A DNA stretch of 64,000 nt. Origin: Penicillium oxalicum (taxonomy: Eukaryota; Ascomycota; Eurotiomycetes; Eurotiales; Aspergillaceae). The stretch's first letter is position 1; the number at the start of each line of letters is the position of its first letter. Positions 1 through 12,788 of the stretch are shown piece by piece. The stretch is taken from the NCBI RefSeq assembly GCF_001723175.1, contig NC_064652.1, positions 1,116,001 through 1,180,000 of the forward strand, read 5' to 3'. Both the position numbers and the translations under genes were made by a program. The notes under the pieces are model-generated. The model was not told the DNA's origin. It saw only the letters and a list, made by a program, of their open reading frames with translations, and searched no databases.

Positions 1-1607
1 TTTGCGAACAAGGGCACACTGCCAATTGACAGAGCCGAAATTGGGACTGGCCAGGGGACAAGAGGACACCATGGAGCCCTACACCACCCTCAATTTCAGG
101 GCCCCTCTCATCCTCCATCTACATTCGACGCTGATTTTGGCGCCATACTTTCTTTGGCTTTTTTTTTTTCAAGATTTTCGTATCAGTGGCCCGTTTTGTG
201 TCAGGATCATTAACAGGGGACACCGAGACTGGTGGCTGATGGCACACTCATATTACCCGTCTTCCGCGCAGACGCCCATCTCCCAAACTAACCAGCAGCC
301 ATTTTTGGACCATAGGAATAAGGATTGGACCAGCAGTATGATTTATCTGTGTCTCTCTTCTCTGCTCGGCCGTCTCGAAGAGAGGCTATGTAAGTCGCCA
401 TCGGGCTATGATCGAGGACTTGCAACTGGCTGAATCAGGCGGCCCCGAGAGTCGCGAACTATTGGCGTGGCAAGCAGACATACGCGATACCCTTTTCAGT
501 AGACGACGTTCATACGAGGACTGAAGCACCAAGGTGGACTAGATGTTCCTGCCTATTGTACCAATGTGGCTCACTGGACAGTAGAGTCGCGTCGGGGCAG
601 AGACATCATCAGATGGAATACCCTGATTTGGAAGGTCGTTTACCTAGAAATCAGGGACTTCTGTCAGGCTTACTCTGTCTCTGTCTCTGTCTCGCTCTCT
701 CTCTCTCTCCATCTTCTCTGGAGACAGGCAAGGAGCTCTCACAACGATGCCCATAGTCCATTCTCCATTTCCCCTTCTCATTCTGACCCAACCCGTTTGG
801 GGGCGCCGTTTTCATAAAAGTGCTGGAAGTGCAATATGGCAAAGAGAGGGCGAGGCCACCATGAGGCTCACAGTTCACTAGTCACTTTGGGGCCCCCTCT
901 CAAGACAAGACAAATGAGTGGATGGAGTCAGGTACAGGATGACTACGCATATGTATTGACTGTGCACCATGATGTCCATTTGTCCAATTACATCGGTCTT
1001 GTACATCTTGTCGCTGCGTACACTTACAGTAATTCTCGTCTTCAACCGATATGGCTTCTTCCGTGGATCGAGCTTGCATTGCGCCCCACCACAGTGGAAT
1101 CGTAATCCTGCACTCCACCGCAAACTTAGCGTCATGGTTGGCCCCGGTCTTTTCCTTTTCCCTCTCCACGAGATTTTGCATTTAATTTCTCCGTGCAAGA
1201 GACGGAGAGACAGAGAAAGTAAGAGGGGGAGTGATACGTCCCACTCATGATTCCCGGCTGTGAAGGTGTGCCCATAATTCTGTTCCTGGACGCCACACTC
1301 CAATCACAGTGCCGAGTTGCGTGACGCCGGCGAACTCTTTTGTATGGCTTGGGGCAAAACCCGATCTTTTCGGCAGACGTGTCCGTGGATTAGGACATTC
1401 GGTGATGGGAAAGCCATCCAGGATCTCTAGGTTTCTTCATGGAAAATCCTATAAACATAACATGGTGATTACCCACCGAGATTAGGTCTTTCTCAGCCCC
1501 CCTCCCCCCCCCCCCTTCGTCGTCTCTGTGTCTTTCGCCGGGCTTCCAGTCTTGACACTTCGGAGTGTCGTGACTCGAACGCAGGAAAGAATCTACCATC
1601 CAGCACA
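1..1607. other. Left edge, no supported gene; leader of the next gene
   Basis: Both strands hold only short overlapping open frames with no family-like sequence. There is a CT-rich stretch near 670-715 and a run of about 12 C at 1504-1515. That run lies on the sense strand about 90 nt before the start codon at 1608, so it probably sits in the promoter or 5' leader of the rhodopsin-domain gene. I see nothing else to annotate here. Confidence 0.5.
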
Positions 1608-3077
1608 ATGTCTGGATTGGGGGGTGACTTTGGTCGTCAATTTGAGCTTGAAACATGGACCCTGTACAGTGTGGGCGTCCTGGGCGCGGTGCTTCGATTG
1701 TGAGTATCTTCAACATTCTATATCCACTAGTGATGCACCCCCAGACAAGGTATCGAGACACGCCGTCTCTGAGAGCCTATACCCGGTCGATTCAGAAGGG
1801 ACTACGATCACGCTAAACTAACTCACCTCCGTGCCTGCTTTAGCGTTGCGCGTATTCGGCGTTTAGGAATTCGACAGCTGCAAATTGACGACTATATGAT
1901 GTTATTCGCCGTCTTCTGGTATACCGTGTTGAGCGTGGCATTGAATTCGGTGGCTACCGGTGGAGGGTCCAATCTGTTGACACCGGAAGACCTCGTCGCC
2001 ATGACCGAAACAGAACGAGCGGACCGAGTTCGCGGCAGCAAATGGGTGTTTGTGTCGGAACATGCCTTTATTCTGTGCATTTGGAGTCTCAAGGCCTGTA
2101 TGCTGGTCATCTATTCACGCATCACGTAAGTCGACCACCTTTCTGCTCTGGGTGCGATATGCAATCATCGACAGGCTGACCTCGGTCCCATTTGTCCAGC
2201 GAGGGCTTGAAACAACGCAAATGGATCAATTACATTGCCATTTATGTGGCCTTGGGGTTCGTTGGAACGGAACTGTCGCTCTTTCTCATCTGTCGCCCAA
2301 TCACCAACTACTGGGCTGTACCGACCCCCAACCGTATGTATTGCTCTTCGCATCTCCGAGAATGGCCTCTCTCTTTCTTGCTCTCGACTGACCTTATACC
2401 CTTGTGTAGCCCAATGTTCCAACTACCAGTACTATGAGATTGTGCAGGGGTCCTTCTCCATTTCGGCCGACGTCTTTATGCTCCTGGTCGCCATCCCCAT
2501 GCTGGTGCAAGTGCGGGTCCCGATGAAGCAAAAACTGATTCTCCTGCTCCTCTTCGGCATGGGTATCTTCGTCATCGTCGCCGCCGTGCTCAACAAAGTC
2601 TACTGTCTGGTCCCCGCTCTAATCTCCTATGTTTACATGAATTGGTACTTCCGTGAAGCCACCGTTGCGATCCTCGTCACCAACCTGCCCCTCGTCTGGT
2701 CCCTCCTCCGCGATGTCTTCCCCGCCCTCAAGAGCTGGACCGGGGGATCCAAGCGGGGAACCGATCGCTACAAGTCGGGCCCGTGGACGAGCAAGAACTC
2801 GCGACCCTACGGTCCGCACAGTCAACTGCGCTCGGGGGATTTCGATCTCAACACCCTCCAGCACAATGTGACGGTGGTTCCGCAAAAGAACGCCGCAGTT
2901 TCGGACGTCAGTGTCGCCGCCAGTGATGAGCGAGATCTCAGTAGTGACGACGGGTCCGCCCGAGCGTTACGGATTCGGCAGGACATTACGGTGACTGTCG
3001 AACACAATGCTCGACCTAAAGATTTCCAATCGGGTGCAGCGCATGACATTCAAATGCCGCATCGAGCGGAAGTTTAG
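1608..3077 (+). CDS. Rhodopsin-domain (Pth11-like) seven-helix membrane protein
   Basis: Four exons: 1608-1699, 1844-2125, 2200-2333 and 2410-3077. All junctions are GT..AG and keep frame, giving 391 residues. Helices are evident: an N-terminal one before the RIRRLGIRQLQIDDYMMLFA segment, then the stretches around WYTVLSVALNS, ILCIWSLKACMLVIY, YIAIYVALGFVGTELSLF, VFMLLVAIPMLVQV, LILLLLFGMGIFVIVAAV and ALISYVYMNWYF. The motif DDYMM, the RPITNYW-like loop and a Cys-bearing QCSNYQYY segment match fungal PF20684 (rhodopsin domain) proteins. About 120 residues of hydrophilic, probably cytosolic tail follow, rich in Ser, Gly and charged residues. Family members are plasma-membrane proteins, a few of which act as surface sensors; the ligand here is unknown. 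It stands alone, with about 6.6 kb without a clear gene on its 3' side. Confidence 0.85.
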
Positions 3078-3335
3078 ACCACCTCTTTTTCAATTCTTGT
3101 GTTCTCTCTTTTTTCTTTTCTTTTTCTTTCCCCTTTCCCCGAGATATGGACGACTGGCGGCAATCGTCCTCGTCTCTTCCTGACTACCCTATTTTGCCCA
3201 CCAAAGGATCACTGTTTCGTTGGTTTTTCTTTTGGCTCCTTTCATTCCCATTCTCTGGATCTTCTCTTTGTTTTGGGATCTGTTTTGTATATGGAGTTCT
3301 GGTGGGCTTGGAGATACCCAGCCTTTGGATGTTTG

Positions 3336-3998
3336 TCATGGGAAATTACACACTCGATTTTCGACCCCTTGATCTGACGATAGATCTCTGCAAGTTGAGA
3401 TTTTAATCACTGTGGAGAAGAATCTCTTTGATTCTATCAAAAATGAAATGAATTCCACCTTTTGACACACAAGTCTATTCGAACGCGGTCTCCCCCACCC
3501 CCGGGAAAGATCACCATCATGATGATTAGCCATGTATTCAATGATCCAGCCCACATCACACTCCATCAATCGGGCCCTCTCTGGGTCACCATTCCGACAT
3601 GTATCAAGTTGAGAATTGACCACCAGATCCCGATAGGCCTTGAGAGTCGCAGTGTTGGCAGCGACCAGCAACTCATCCAGCGATCGGCCCAACGCAGGAC
3701 AGACTACCAATGACCAACGTTGATCACCACTGGAACTCCAACCGAATCCACGGAACCACCTCAGCGCCAGCCACTGCCCCTCCAAGCGAAGAGAAGCGAC
3801 CCTGATTTGAGGTCCCGTCAGTGAGAAGCGCCGACCTGTAAGGCTCCTCTGACGATCTCCCGCACCCTTTTTTTGAGGGGAGGGAAGAAAAGTGTCAATT
3901 GGGAGAAGATCATGCGCAAACCTGTTTCTAAGGCTGAGCGACTGACAGTCTGATTTCATGTTATGCTCTTGCCCCTCCCCTTCTCTCCTCCCCCCCAT
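3336..3998 (-). CDS. Possible hypothetical protein or exon, function unknown
   Basis: An open frame of 220 codons whose middle part (plus-strand 3500-3810) reads like real protein. It has balanced composition with segments such as WLALRWFRGFGW, WSLVVCPALGRSLDELL and ECDVGWIIEYMANHH. The first ~70 and last ~45 residues look like read-through, so the true exon may start after the CAG near 3810 and end at a splice site near 3510. I do not recognise the family and could not find flanking exons with confidence. It may equally be a relic or chance. Confidence 0.27.
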   Translation of the reverse strand: MGGRREGEGQEHNMKSDCQSLSLRNRFAHDLLPIDTFLPSPQKKGAGDRQRSLTGRRFSLTGPQIRVASLRLEGQWLALRWFRGFGWSSSGDQRWSLVVCPALGRSLDELLVAANTATLKAYRDLVVNSQLDTCRNGDPERARLMECDVGWIIEYMANHHDGDLSRGWGRPRSNRLVCQKVEFISFLIESKRFFSTVIKISTCRDLSSDQGVENRVCNFP

Positions 3999-6023
3999 GT
4001 ATGTTCCTCTGAGTTATCTTGCTGATCCCTCGGCGCCGGTGCCGAGTCAGATCAATACCGAGTGGATCGGGTTGACCACGCGGTTACTCTTTCATAAAGA
4101 GGGTTTCAGCCGAGGTTGTACCTGGATCACCAGGTTATAAAGACTGCAGATCCCTGCCACGCAACGGGATGGCCGAAGGGTTGAGGTCATCACTGTCCAA
4201 TGCTCTGTTCCCTGTTCTCTCTGCTCTTGATTTTGCCCTCGGATGGAAATTCTAGAATTCTCTCTTGCAGTAGTGTGCATGACTGCATGTCTCCGTGCAT
4301 GCAAGGCAGGCATGCCCTTTTACCCCCCCCCTGTCCCCTGTAAGCCACCAATACAAGGGCAACAAATGTGCCGAAACTTGCTACACTAACGACTGCGCTA
4401 TCACCACACACCGCAAACACCCGAGGCATGAATAGAAACAGGAAAAAGAACCGAGATTTAAAAACATTTTTTTTCCAAAAGAACCGCGCAGACGCCACCG
4501 TCAAGGGAGGCAGTGTTCCGAGTCTTTTCATCCCCTCGGGGAGGGCTTTGGACTGGAAAAGTGAAGATGCACAGAGCGCATCCATGCTCGACCAGAATCC
4601 CGACCGCACGTGGCCGAGATGATCAGGTGGACATGCCATCTGTTGTCGATGGGACTTTGGGACGATCTGTATACCTACTCTTTCCTACCCAGCTTGTTCT
4701 TCTCTTCGCTTCTCTTTTCTTGGGTTTCGTTTGGGTCTGTTGATTCTTACTCCGCAGTCGCCTATTCTATAGTTCACATGGCCTGGACGACAAATGAGCT
4801 TTCCACCTTGCATCCCAGAGACGGCGCTGTACTTCTTCTCCGAAGCGTAATAACTAAGCCCGTGGCGCTGCTAGGCTTGACACTGGACGGTAGCACTCTT
4901 GTCATCTTGTCCCGATGCCCCCGGACGGCCCGACAAGTGTGCCTCCACCCGTGAATAGTACAGGAGACTGTTCGCACTTGCTTCCCAACTCGACTCGCTG
5001 ACCCGATCCGGGACTCCTACCGAGCGACCGGGGAAACGCAGATGCATCCTTACGTAGGATGGAGTTGAATTACTGGATTGAGTCAGGCTCGCCGAGGGTT
5101 CTGTTGATTCCTGTCTGGCCTATTGAATGATTCAGGGAAAAGATCGGGGCTCGCTCAGCCGCGTACAGACTCCGGGACTACATGGCATCAAATAAGAAAC
5201 TGTAAAAACCAAGCCATGCTCAATACTCAAATACGGTCGTGGAAATCCACTCAAAAGAAGTTCTCTCTCTCTCTCTCTTTCAGGAATACTTCATATCCTC
5301 TATCTACTGCACGTGATGCGCTAAAATTGCAAAGAGTCTAAAAGTCTCCCTCTTTCTTTTTCCCTTTTTTTTTCCTTTCCTTTTTCCCAGGATTGATCAC
5401 TTCAAATTAAATAAATTAAACATTTCCTGTGCCCCTCCCCCCACTCGGGCGGTGCCGCCTAGCCCGCACGAGAACGGACGCGTTATTGTCGATCAGGACT
5501 CAGTGTGTCCATGGTCTCCGATCGGATGTAATTCTGTGATCCACCTCTGCGCCCTGTGTCAAATCAGAATTCGAGTATTCGGAAACATCTCGATGACCTT
5601 CGTATCGGGTAGTGTATTTGTTTTTCTTTACAAGTGCTGCCATCGCGGTTTAATGCACACGCACTTTTTTTTTTGTGGTTCAGGAGGTCATTTGTTTTTT
5701 GTCTTGTTGTATTCCCCACCCCACCGGTGGTTTGGACACGCCCTGATCCAATCTTCAAAGGTTCAGCCGTCGGGGCCGAATTGGTCTCCACGTCCGTGTC
5801 TGGGTTGAATCGATTGGAATATACGTACCTGAGTTGGTACTTGGGAGGTACCCGCATACAAGTACTCATGCTACCTTGGTACATTACTACCTATTGTGCG
5901 CCGATGACAGGAGTAAGTAGTCTTTCCTCCCCTCCTGGAGGATGTGTCTACGTGCCAAGTAATGTTTATCAATTTTATTATCCGCCCGACTGGTCAAGGC
6001 TACCAGGCCCGTCCTACTACTTT

Positions 6024-6026
<3 letters not shown>

Positions 6027-6061
<35 letters not shown>
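6027..6061. repeat. (AG)n microsatellite
   Basis: About 17 uninterrupted AG units in intergenic DNA. A shorter GA run lies at about 6358-6376. There is no coding context. Confidence 0.95.
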
Positions 6062-6064
<3 letters not shown>

Positions 6065-9000
6065 CGCCAGTCATCTCCTAAATCAGGTTGAATATGTACT
6101 CCAATTCATAGTTCAAGACAAGGGGGGTTCAACTCCCTCCCGGCTCCCCTTCGAAAAAGACAAACTTCTCCCTACTGTTCTTTTTTTCCCCTGCCATCTC
6201 CTAGGAAAGGTTTCAAAGAAGGTCGTATATTTTTCCCAGTCCAGACTCTCAGCCACAATTCCTCTCGCTTAGTGTTTCGCTTAGGAAGAAATCTAAGTTT
6301 GTCCCGAGAACCTTGTCCCGGGGCCGAATGATCTTTTGAAGAGACTGACTGAACTGATAGAGAGAGAGAGAGAGAAAGAATGACTGGTCCGCGTCCTTTT
6401 CACTGAAGTATTGCCACGCCATCAACCGACCGCTACCTGTCCGATGAGCTCCCGGACCTGCTGCACCCGCACTTAAGATGGGAAAGCCTAATTGATCAAC
6501 TATAGCAAAAGAGAAAAGACACCCCCTCGGTACGCGCTTATCTTGACGAGGAGAGCGGGTTATGTAGTACCTCAATTACCAACTTAAGTTTCATAGTCGA
6601 TCGTGGATATAGCCCATCCCGGTAGCTTTGTCACAACCCAATGAGGATAATGTTGTCTGAATTTAATTGTGTGGTACCGAGTCGGGCGTGCAAAGCTTCA
6701 AGCTCAACGAGGTTCTTCCTCCCCCTTTCCCTCCCCTAAATTATTAAGCGTAGTTTTTTCTTTCGGGCTCTTTCCTCTTCGAGCTTCTAAACTTGAAGTT
6801 CGGAGCTCTGACAGCCTGTCAAATTGGTTCAGGGCGACGTGGAGGTCTTGAACAAAGTTTATTCAAGATAATACTGTAGGTGGGACGGGAGGCTCACTGG
6901 CTCAGTGCTGCACCCGCAATCAATCATCGTCCGTCCTCCGACTTTTGTCACTTGCCAGGTGACAGGACAGAAATTTTGAGACGGGACTTGGTGCTGGCGC
7001 CATAGTTACAGATTCGCAGATGCAATTCGATTGCTTGGTTCTTGAGATGACCCAGCTTGGAGGGAAGATGTGGAATTTTCCATGTCGAGCCATTAACTTG
7101 CAATCCCTGATCAAACACCCTCGTATATACTCTATAACTTTGATCGTAGCTATCAATATGTCTTGCATACCCAAGCTCTATCTCAAATCCATAAAAGTCA
7201 CTAGTTTTTTTTTTTTTCCACCACAGGTACAATCCCCGTGAACAGGCCCCATGCAAATGCCATGGACCATGGAATGGCACTGGTGTACAATATCCGCCAA
7301 AGGTCCTCACAAACGGTGGACCACAGCCATTTTGGGATTATTCAAATCCCATGGATCCCATACCAATAGTGTGCATGCCTGCATTGACATGAATTGAGTT
7401 TCTTTTTTCTCTTTTTTTTTTTCGCACAACTCTATACAAAACCCATCGTAGTATAATTCAGTGGCGAATGTCATTTCCAATCGGACATCAGCCGAGTCCA
7501 GTCGACTCGCAAATTAAATCCGCCAGTGGACAAACCGGACCTCTGGTTAGATCTCATTCCGGCAATAGCGTTCTTAGTTCTTACTGTACATCGGGATTTG
7601 AGAGACATTCCTCAACCGAATCAGCCGTTTATCGGGGGCCTCTTCAATTTGCATAATTACTACGAATGGTGTAGTAGGCATACGTCTCGTATAGTGTACG
7701 GGTCATTCGACCAAAGCTGAGGTACATACAAACACATATACATGCGTGTGTACGATATAAATGTATACTGTCCCCCCATCTTGTGGACGCCCTAGCCACT
7801 TAGTAGGTACTCACACTTTTGGCAATTCATGCCCGGCTACATGTATGCATATCTGCATATTTCCAAATCACGCTGAAATTGAGAGTGGAGAACGCTCGCT
7901 GACGCTCAGATGAGCATTCACTTCAACTATTCAATCTAATATAGTATAACCTTCTCCACCGATTTCACCACAATCTCGCGCCCCGTGCCCTCTTATTAAA
8001 TTTAGAATGTTGGGCCTAGTCCCCGAGATCGGGATTACTTTTCCCGTTTTTTTTTCTTTTTCTCTTTTCCCTCCTTGAAAGTATATCCGCGTAGGTGCCT
8101 TCAAGTAGCGGTCCACCTCTATGAGCTTCAATCAATACACTCTTTTTTTTTTCCACGGTCGTTTCACCACGTACATCCATGTGGAAGAATGTGGAATCAA
8201 TTCAGTACGACCAAGCGACACGACCCATGTTGATGTGAAACCGATAGTGGCGGGACGGCGGGCTGGCGTCCTCACAGCCTACCGATCCAGGTAATGGTGC
8301 ATTGACTGGACGTATGTGTACGGCTTACTAACAAATTACTAGGAGATGAGCAATTGGAGCGTGTGTGGATCGATAGTACCAGTTGTGTTCACTCCTAGCT
8401 TACAAGTCCATTAGTAGATTCGGTCAGACATTCACTGACATAATTACCTACCAGTCGATGCGAGTCCGAGTTGAAATTCTCGAAATCACTCACTGATGGG
8501 CCCTGCCGAGTCTCTTGGGTATTTGGACTTGTCAGAGGGGATGGGTTCGAGATTTTTGATGTCTAGGTAGTAAGGCATAGGGCACTAGGCACTTACAGTA
8601 GGTAGGAACTTGGAAGGCAAACATGATCGGACCCTCTGCATGTAACATAATGTAAATGTGAGTGAGAATGTACAGGAGGATGTATCGTGGCCCGGGCTCT
8701 TACTCCAAACGAGGGAATGAGTGCGGGTCATCAATTGCGCAACTATATACCGATTTACCATCAGCCTCCAAGATGATTGTAAAGTGAATGTTGGGATAGA
8801 GAAGCATTGAGCAAGGGACTTATATCTACATTTACTGGCCAGAGCAGGCAGTGTCTTTCAACAATTTGGAAAGCTCTCATGGCTACACCTGGATCAATCC
8901 GAGTGAACTATATACAAAAAGCATCAATTTCGAGCCCCGGCCATAGATTAACTGAATCTGTAGGTCAAGACTAGGTATCTTCTATCTATGTACTATAGCC

Positions 9001-9730
9001 ACACTGCTAGGCTGGAGGCAAGACCCAGACCGAGTTTTGGTTAAAAGCTGTATTACAAAAGAACCCTCCAAGCCAAGTAATCCAGAGCTTTTGAATTTTT
9101 TAGAGAAAAGCAGCGAATACTGAACTACCGCGCTACAATGGAGTCCAATCAAGTCTATGTCTTATGGACTTGTCTGCATCAGACAGATGCTGGTTTTTCT
9201 CAATAGACATTGATCTCATTTGCTTGCCATCTAACCGCCAATTTACTTTCGAGAGCTCGTCCACTCGAAGGAGAGTTGACCAGCTTGAATAGATTCCACC
9301 TTGAGTTGTCTGTCTCATCCCACTTGTCCAGCGATCAAATCGTAGAGGACTTGAAAGAGATGAAAAGGAAATGTGAGAGGGAGGAGTGATGCTAGCCTAA
9401 TATAGTGCATTTATTTGGCATTTCGTAAGCCTTGTCTAAAATTGTGCGCTCAATCTCAAAATCCTCGTCGATAAAATCATGAAAGCGGCAAAGAACTCTT
9501 TTTCATCGAAGTGGATGACCAGGATGACCATAGATTAATATAATACCAATCATAATCTGGGTTTTCGAGAAGAGGAATGCAAAAACACAGAAACTGTATA
9601 CCAAACATGATGACAAATCCGAAACGCCTGAACCACACCATACAAACGAGAAACATTTCGTCAAGTCATATCATAACATCGTGTCGGCTGTCCAAAGAAA
9701 CTATAGCCTTCCAAGAAATGCATGTTTCCC

Positions 9731-12526
9731 TTACTCATCGTAAAGGTCCATGTCTCCACTGTCATCCTCCATCTCGGCGAGCGCATCATCCGAATCGACC
9801 ATCTCCGAATCACCGTCTTCGCTCTCATCAAGTCCATGGTTGGGCAAGACGTCAATGCGGCCATCGGTCATGACCACACGGGCGTCTTCACCATCCCGAA
9901 TACTGCCGCGGAGAATGAGAACGGCAAGGCGGTTGAGAACCTCCCGTTCAATGAGACGACCGAGAGGACGAGCACCGTAGGCAGGAGAGTAGCCGGCCGC
10001 ACCCAGATAGTCTTTGACTTCTTCGGTGCACCGGATCGCGACATTGCGTCCATTGTGCTCGAGACGCTTCTGCACCTCTGACAACCGAAGGTCGACAATC
10101 TTGCGGATTTCCCGCTTCGTAAGGCGGTTAAAGATGACGGTGCTGGAGATACGGTTGAGGAATTCGGGAAGGAAGTAGTCACGGAGCGCACCCATCACTT
10201 GCTCGCGGACGTGTGGCTCGATCCGACCATCGCGATCGAGGGAGCGAGTGAGATATTCGGCGCCAAGGTTGGAAGTCATAACAACAATACAGTTCTTGGC
10301 ATCGACAATGCGCCCTTGGCCATCGGTAATTCGGCCGTCATCCATCAACTGGAGGAGGACTGTGAGAACTTCTTTGGCAGCCTTCTCAACTTCGTCGAAG
10401 AGCAAAATAGAGAATGGACGACGACGAAGGCTCTCGGTCAATTGGCCACCTGCATCATGGCCGACATAGCCCGGGGGAGCGCCAATCATTCGGCTGAGAG
10501 AATGACGCTCTTGGTATTCGGACATGTCGAAGCGAATCATGGCCTTGGGGTCATCGAAGAGGAACTCGGCAAGGGCCTTGGTGAGCAGCGTCTTACCCGT
10601 ACCAGAAGGACCGCAGAACAGGAAGCTGGGTGGAGAATTGGGGTTGGCCAAGCCGGAACGTTGCAAACGAATGGCATTGGACACGGAGGTGACGGCTTCC
10701 TTCTGTCCAACAACGACCTTGCCCAGGTACTTTTCCATGTTGAGTAACTTGTCCTTTTCCGTAGTCTTGAGGCGAGTGACAGGGATACCAGTCCATCGGG
10801 CGACAATCTCGTTGATTTGATCGGGGCCGACGGCATCGGCGAGCAAGGCCTCTCCGCCATCACCAGAGTTGGCACGGCGCTCGGCGTCGGCCTTGGCACG
10901 ATCGGCTTCAAGACGTTCGATCAGAGCCTTGGTTTCAGGAATAGCGTAATATTCGAGATCGGCGGCCGTGACGGTGTCACCGGACCGTTCAGCCTCATCA
11001 CGCTTGACCTTGAGAGAGTCAAGTTTGATCTTAGCGTCCTGCACCTCCTTGCTGCGTTGCTTCTCGCTTTCATATTTCTCGCGCATGGGACGCAGCTCCT
11101 CGGCAACGTTGGCAGCCTCCTGCTTGGCAGCTTCGAGGCGGGCCTTGGAGGCTTCATCCTGCTCCCGCTCCAAGGCGTGGATTTCGATCTGGAGCTGTCG
11201 GGCTTTGCGCTCCAAGGTGTCCAGAGCTTCCGGCTCGGACTCCCGGGTGACACGGACGGCAGCGGCAGCTTCATCAATCAAGTCGACAGCCGAGTCGGGT
11301 AGACGGCGAGCCGTGAGATAACGCGCCGCCAAGGTTGCAGCCGCCACGATGGCGCCATCGAGGATGTTGACACCGTGGTGCACCTCGTACTTTTCCTTCA
11401 GTCCACGAAGAATGGAGATCGTCTCCGGGACCGAGGGCTCCTTGACCAGAACCTGTTGGAAACGTCGCTCGAACGCCTGGTCCTTTTCAATGTACTTGCG
11501 ATATTCGCCCAGGGTGGTGGCACCAATGCAGTGAAGCTGACCACGAGCGAGCATGGGCTTAAGAAGGTTGGCAGCATCCATACCGCCTTCGCCGCTCGAT
11601 CCCGCACCCATCAGCAGGTGAATCTCGTCGACAAAGAGCACAATGGTGTCCTTGGAATCCTCAATCTCCTTGAGAACACCTTTCATGCGCTCCTCGAATT
11701 CTCCGCGATACTTGCTGCCGGCAACGAGAGAGCCGACGTCGAGAGAGAGCAATCGGCATTGAGTCAGATTAGCAGGCACGTCGGCGTTGACGATCCGACG
11801 GGCCAGACCCTCAACGATGGTTGTTTTACCAACACCGGGCTCACCGATCAGAACAGGGTTGTTCTTCGTTCGTCGACTCAGGATGCGGATCACACGGCGG
11901 ATCTCTTCCTCACGTCCGATCACCGGATCGATCTTACCCTCCCGAGCGAGCGAGGTCATGTCGATAGTGAATTTCTTGAGGTTTTCATTTTCGCTCTCGG
12001 CGTCGGCGGTCTTGGAATCGACCCGCTTGGTGCCTCTGATTTGCTGGATGGCGGAGTCAACCAATTTCAGATTGGGAATGTTGGCATCGCCCAAGGCACG
12101 CTGTACTTGTGAATCTTGGCAAACGGATTGAATGAGGTGGTCGATCGCGACAAAGCTATCTTTTTGGGTTTTGGATAGGTCGGTCGCGGAACGAATGACC
12201 TTGGCAAGTTGCGGGGAGACCGCGACGGTCTCGGGGGGAGGATCTTGGCTCGGCAGACGCACGAGAAGCTTCATGAGGGAGCGGTCGAGCAATTGAGGGT
12301 CGCCATGGGCTCTCTCAATGACTTGACGGAAGAGGGGGGTGGACGCGGCATCGTGTGAAGCGTGGCCAGCTGGTGTTTGCTGGTCTTTGGATTCATCGGC
12401 GGAAGGGTTGAGAAGGGCAACCGCCAAGTGAATAGGAAGGATTTGAGAGTGGGCGTATTGTTCGGCCAAGGCGCTGGAGTCCAGCAGAGCCTTGTTCGCC
12501 CGATCCGTAAATTGAGCGCCGTTCAT
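9731..12526 (-). CDS. hsp104: Hsp104/ClpB-type disaggregase (Hsp98)
   Basis: One uninterrupted frame of 931 residues, the usual length of fungal Hsp104/Hsp98. The enzyme is an AAA+ hexamer that threads aggregated proteins through its pore with Hsp70/Hsp40 help, and it confers heat tolerance. Domains in order: Clp N domain (about 1-160); NBD1 with Walker A GEPGVGKT at 228-235, pore loop KYRGEF at 272-277 and Walker B ending VDE near 299-301; a coiled-coil middle domain (about 430-555) with heptad-like Glu/Lys/Leu pattern; NBD2 with Walker A GPSGTGKT at 639-646, pore motif GYVG at 686-689 and Walker B LLFDE near 708-712; then the ClpB C-terminal domain and a strongly acidic tail ending DMDLYDE. 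All ATPase residues look intact. The start ATG precedes the family-typical [13 protein letters not shown]. Long frames antisense to it are shadows. Confidence 0.98.
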   Translation of the reverse strand: MNGAQFTDRANKALLDSSALAEQYAHSQILPIHLAVALLNPSADESKDQQTPAGHASHDAASTPLFRQVIERAHGDPQLLDRSLMKLLVRLPSQDPPPETVAVSPQLAKVIRSATDLSKTQKDSFVAIDHLIQSVCQDSQVQRALGDANIPNLKLVDSAIQQIRGTKRVDSKTADAESENENLKKFTIDMTSLAREGKIDPVIGREEEIRRVIRILSRRTKNNPVLIGEPGVGKTTIVEGLARRIVNADVPANLTQCRLLSLDVGSLVAGSKYRGEFEERMKGVLKEIEDSKDTIVLFVDEIHLLMGAGSSGEGGMDAANLLKPMLARGQLHCIGATTLGEYRKYIEKDQAFERRFQQVLVKEPSVPETISILRGLKEKYEVHHGVNILDGAIVAAATLAARYLTARRLPDSAVDLIDEAAAAVRVTRESEPEALDTLERKARQLQIEIHALEREQDEASKARLEAAKQEAANVAEELRPMREKYESEKQRSKEVQDAKIKLDSLKVKRDEAERSGDTVTAADLEYYAIPETKALIERLEADRAKADAERRANSGDGGEALLADAVGPDQINEIVARWTGIPVTRLKTTEKDKLLNMEKYLGKVVVGQKEAVTSVSNAIRLQRSGLANPNSPPSFLFCGPSGTGKTLLTKALAEFLFDDPKAMIRFDMSEYQERHSLSRMIGAPPGYVGHDAGGQLTESLRRRPFSILLFDEVEKAAKEVLTVLLQLMDDGRITDGQGRIVDAKNCIVVMTSNLGAEYLTRSLDRDGRIEPHVREQVMGALRDYFLPEFLNRISSTVIFNRLTKREIRKIVDLRLSEVQKRLEHNGRNVAIRCTEEVKDYLGAAGYSPAYGARPLGRLIEREVLNRLAVLILRGSIRDGEDARVVMTDGRIDVLPNHGLDESEDGDSEMVDSDDALAEMEDDSGDMDLYDE

Positions 12527-12708
12527 TGTGAACGGATGTGTGCCAGTCGGATCAAGAAGTGGATGATTGACTTATGTTGAGAACTAGAGGTAAATCAGAC
12601 ACAAGGAGTTTGATGCTTATTGATTCCTAGTGTCGAGTGCTGCGGAGTGAGACTTTATTTTATTGGGGTTGAGCAGGAAATGAGGTGACGTGCGGTGAGC
12701 TCGGTCGA

Positions 12709-12717
12709 TAATATACT
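12709..12717 (-). promoter_or_regulatory. TATA-like element of hsp104
   Basis: On the minus strand this reads GTATATTA, about 185 nt before the hsp104 start codon and about 65 nt on the gene side of the heat-shock element. The spacing suits a stress-inducible TATA promoter. No transcription start is visible from sequence alone. Confidence 0.5.
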
Positions 12718-12770
12718 TGGGCTGGAGAGCTGCCCGAAGCTGCTCATGCCACCATGACGCCACGAGTGAG

Positions 12771-12788
12771 TTCCACCGCCTTCGAGAA
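12771..12788 (-). promoter_or_regulatory. Heat-shock element of hsp104
   Basis: The plus strand shows TTC at 12771-12773 and then TTCGAGAA at 12781-12788, a perfect TTCnnGAA inverted pair with an extra TTC unit seven bases away. This resembles a gapped Hsf1 site. It lies about 255 nt upstream of the hsp104 ATG. Hsf1 control of Hsp104 genes is well established in fungi; occupancy here is inferred. Confidence 0.6.

Larger units (their letters stand above)
3078..9730. other. Gene-poor stretch
   Basis: About 6.6 kb between the rhodopsin-domain gene and the 3' end of hsp104. It has many T- and CT-rich tracts, GA microsatellites near 6030 and 6360, and an AT-rich portion (about 7.2-9.7 kb) full of stops. 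The only frame with natural-looking composition is the minus-strand one at 3336-3998, listed separately. I recognised no transposon, tRNA or protein family. Confidence 0.5.

Noticed and set aside
8535..8560. GGTTCGAG words that could be a tRNA T-loop (here and near 1575)
   Set aside because: No matching T-stem, anticodon arm or acceptor stem could be drawn.
9722..12131. Long plus-strand frames antisense to hsp104 (up to 245 codons)
   Set aside because: They mirror the codon pattern of hsp104, have no family character and overlap its most conserved parts.
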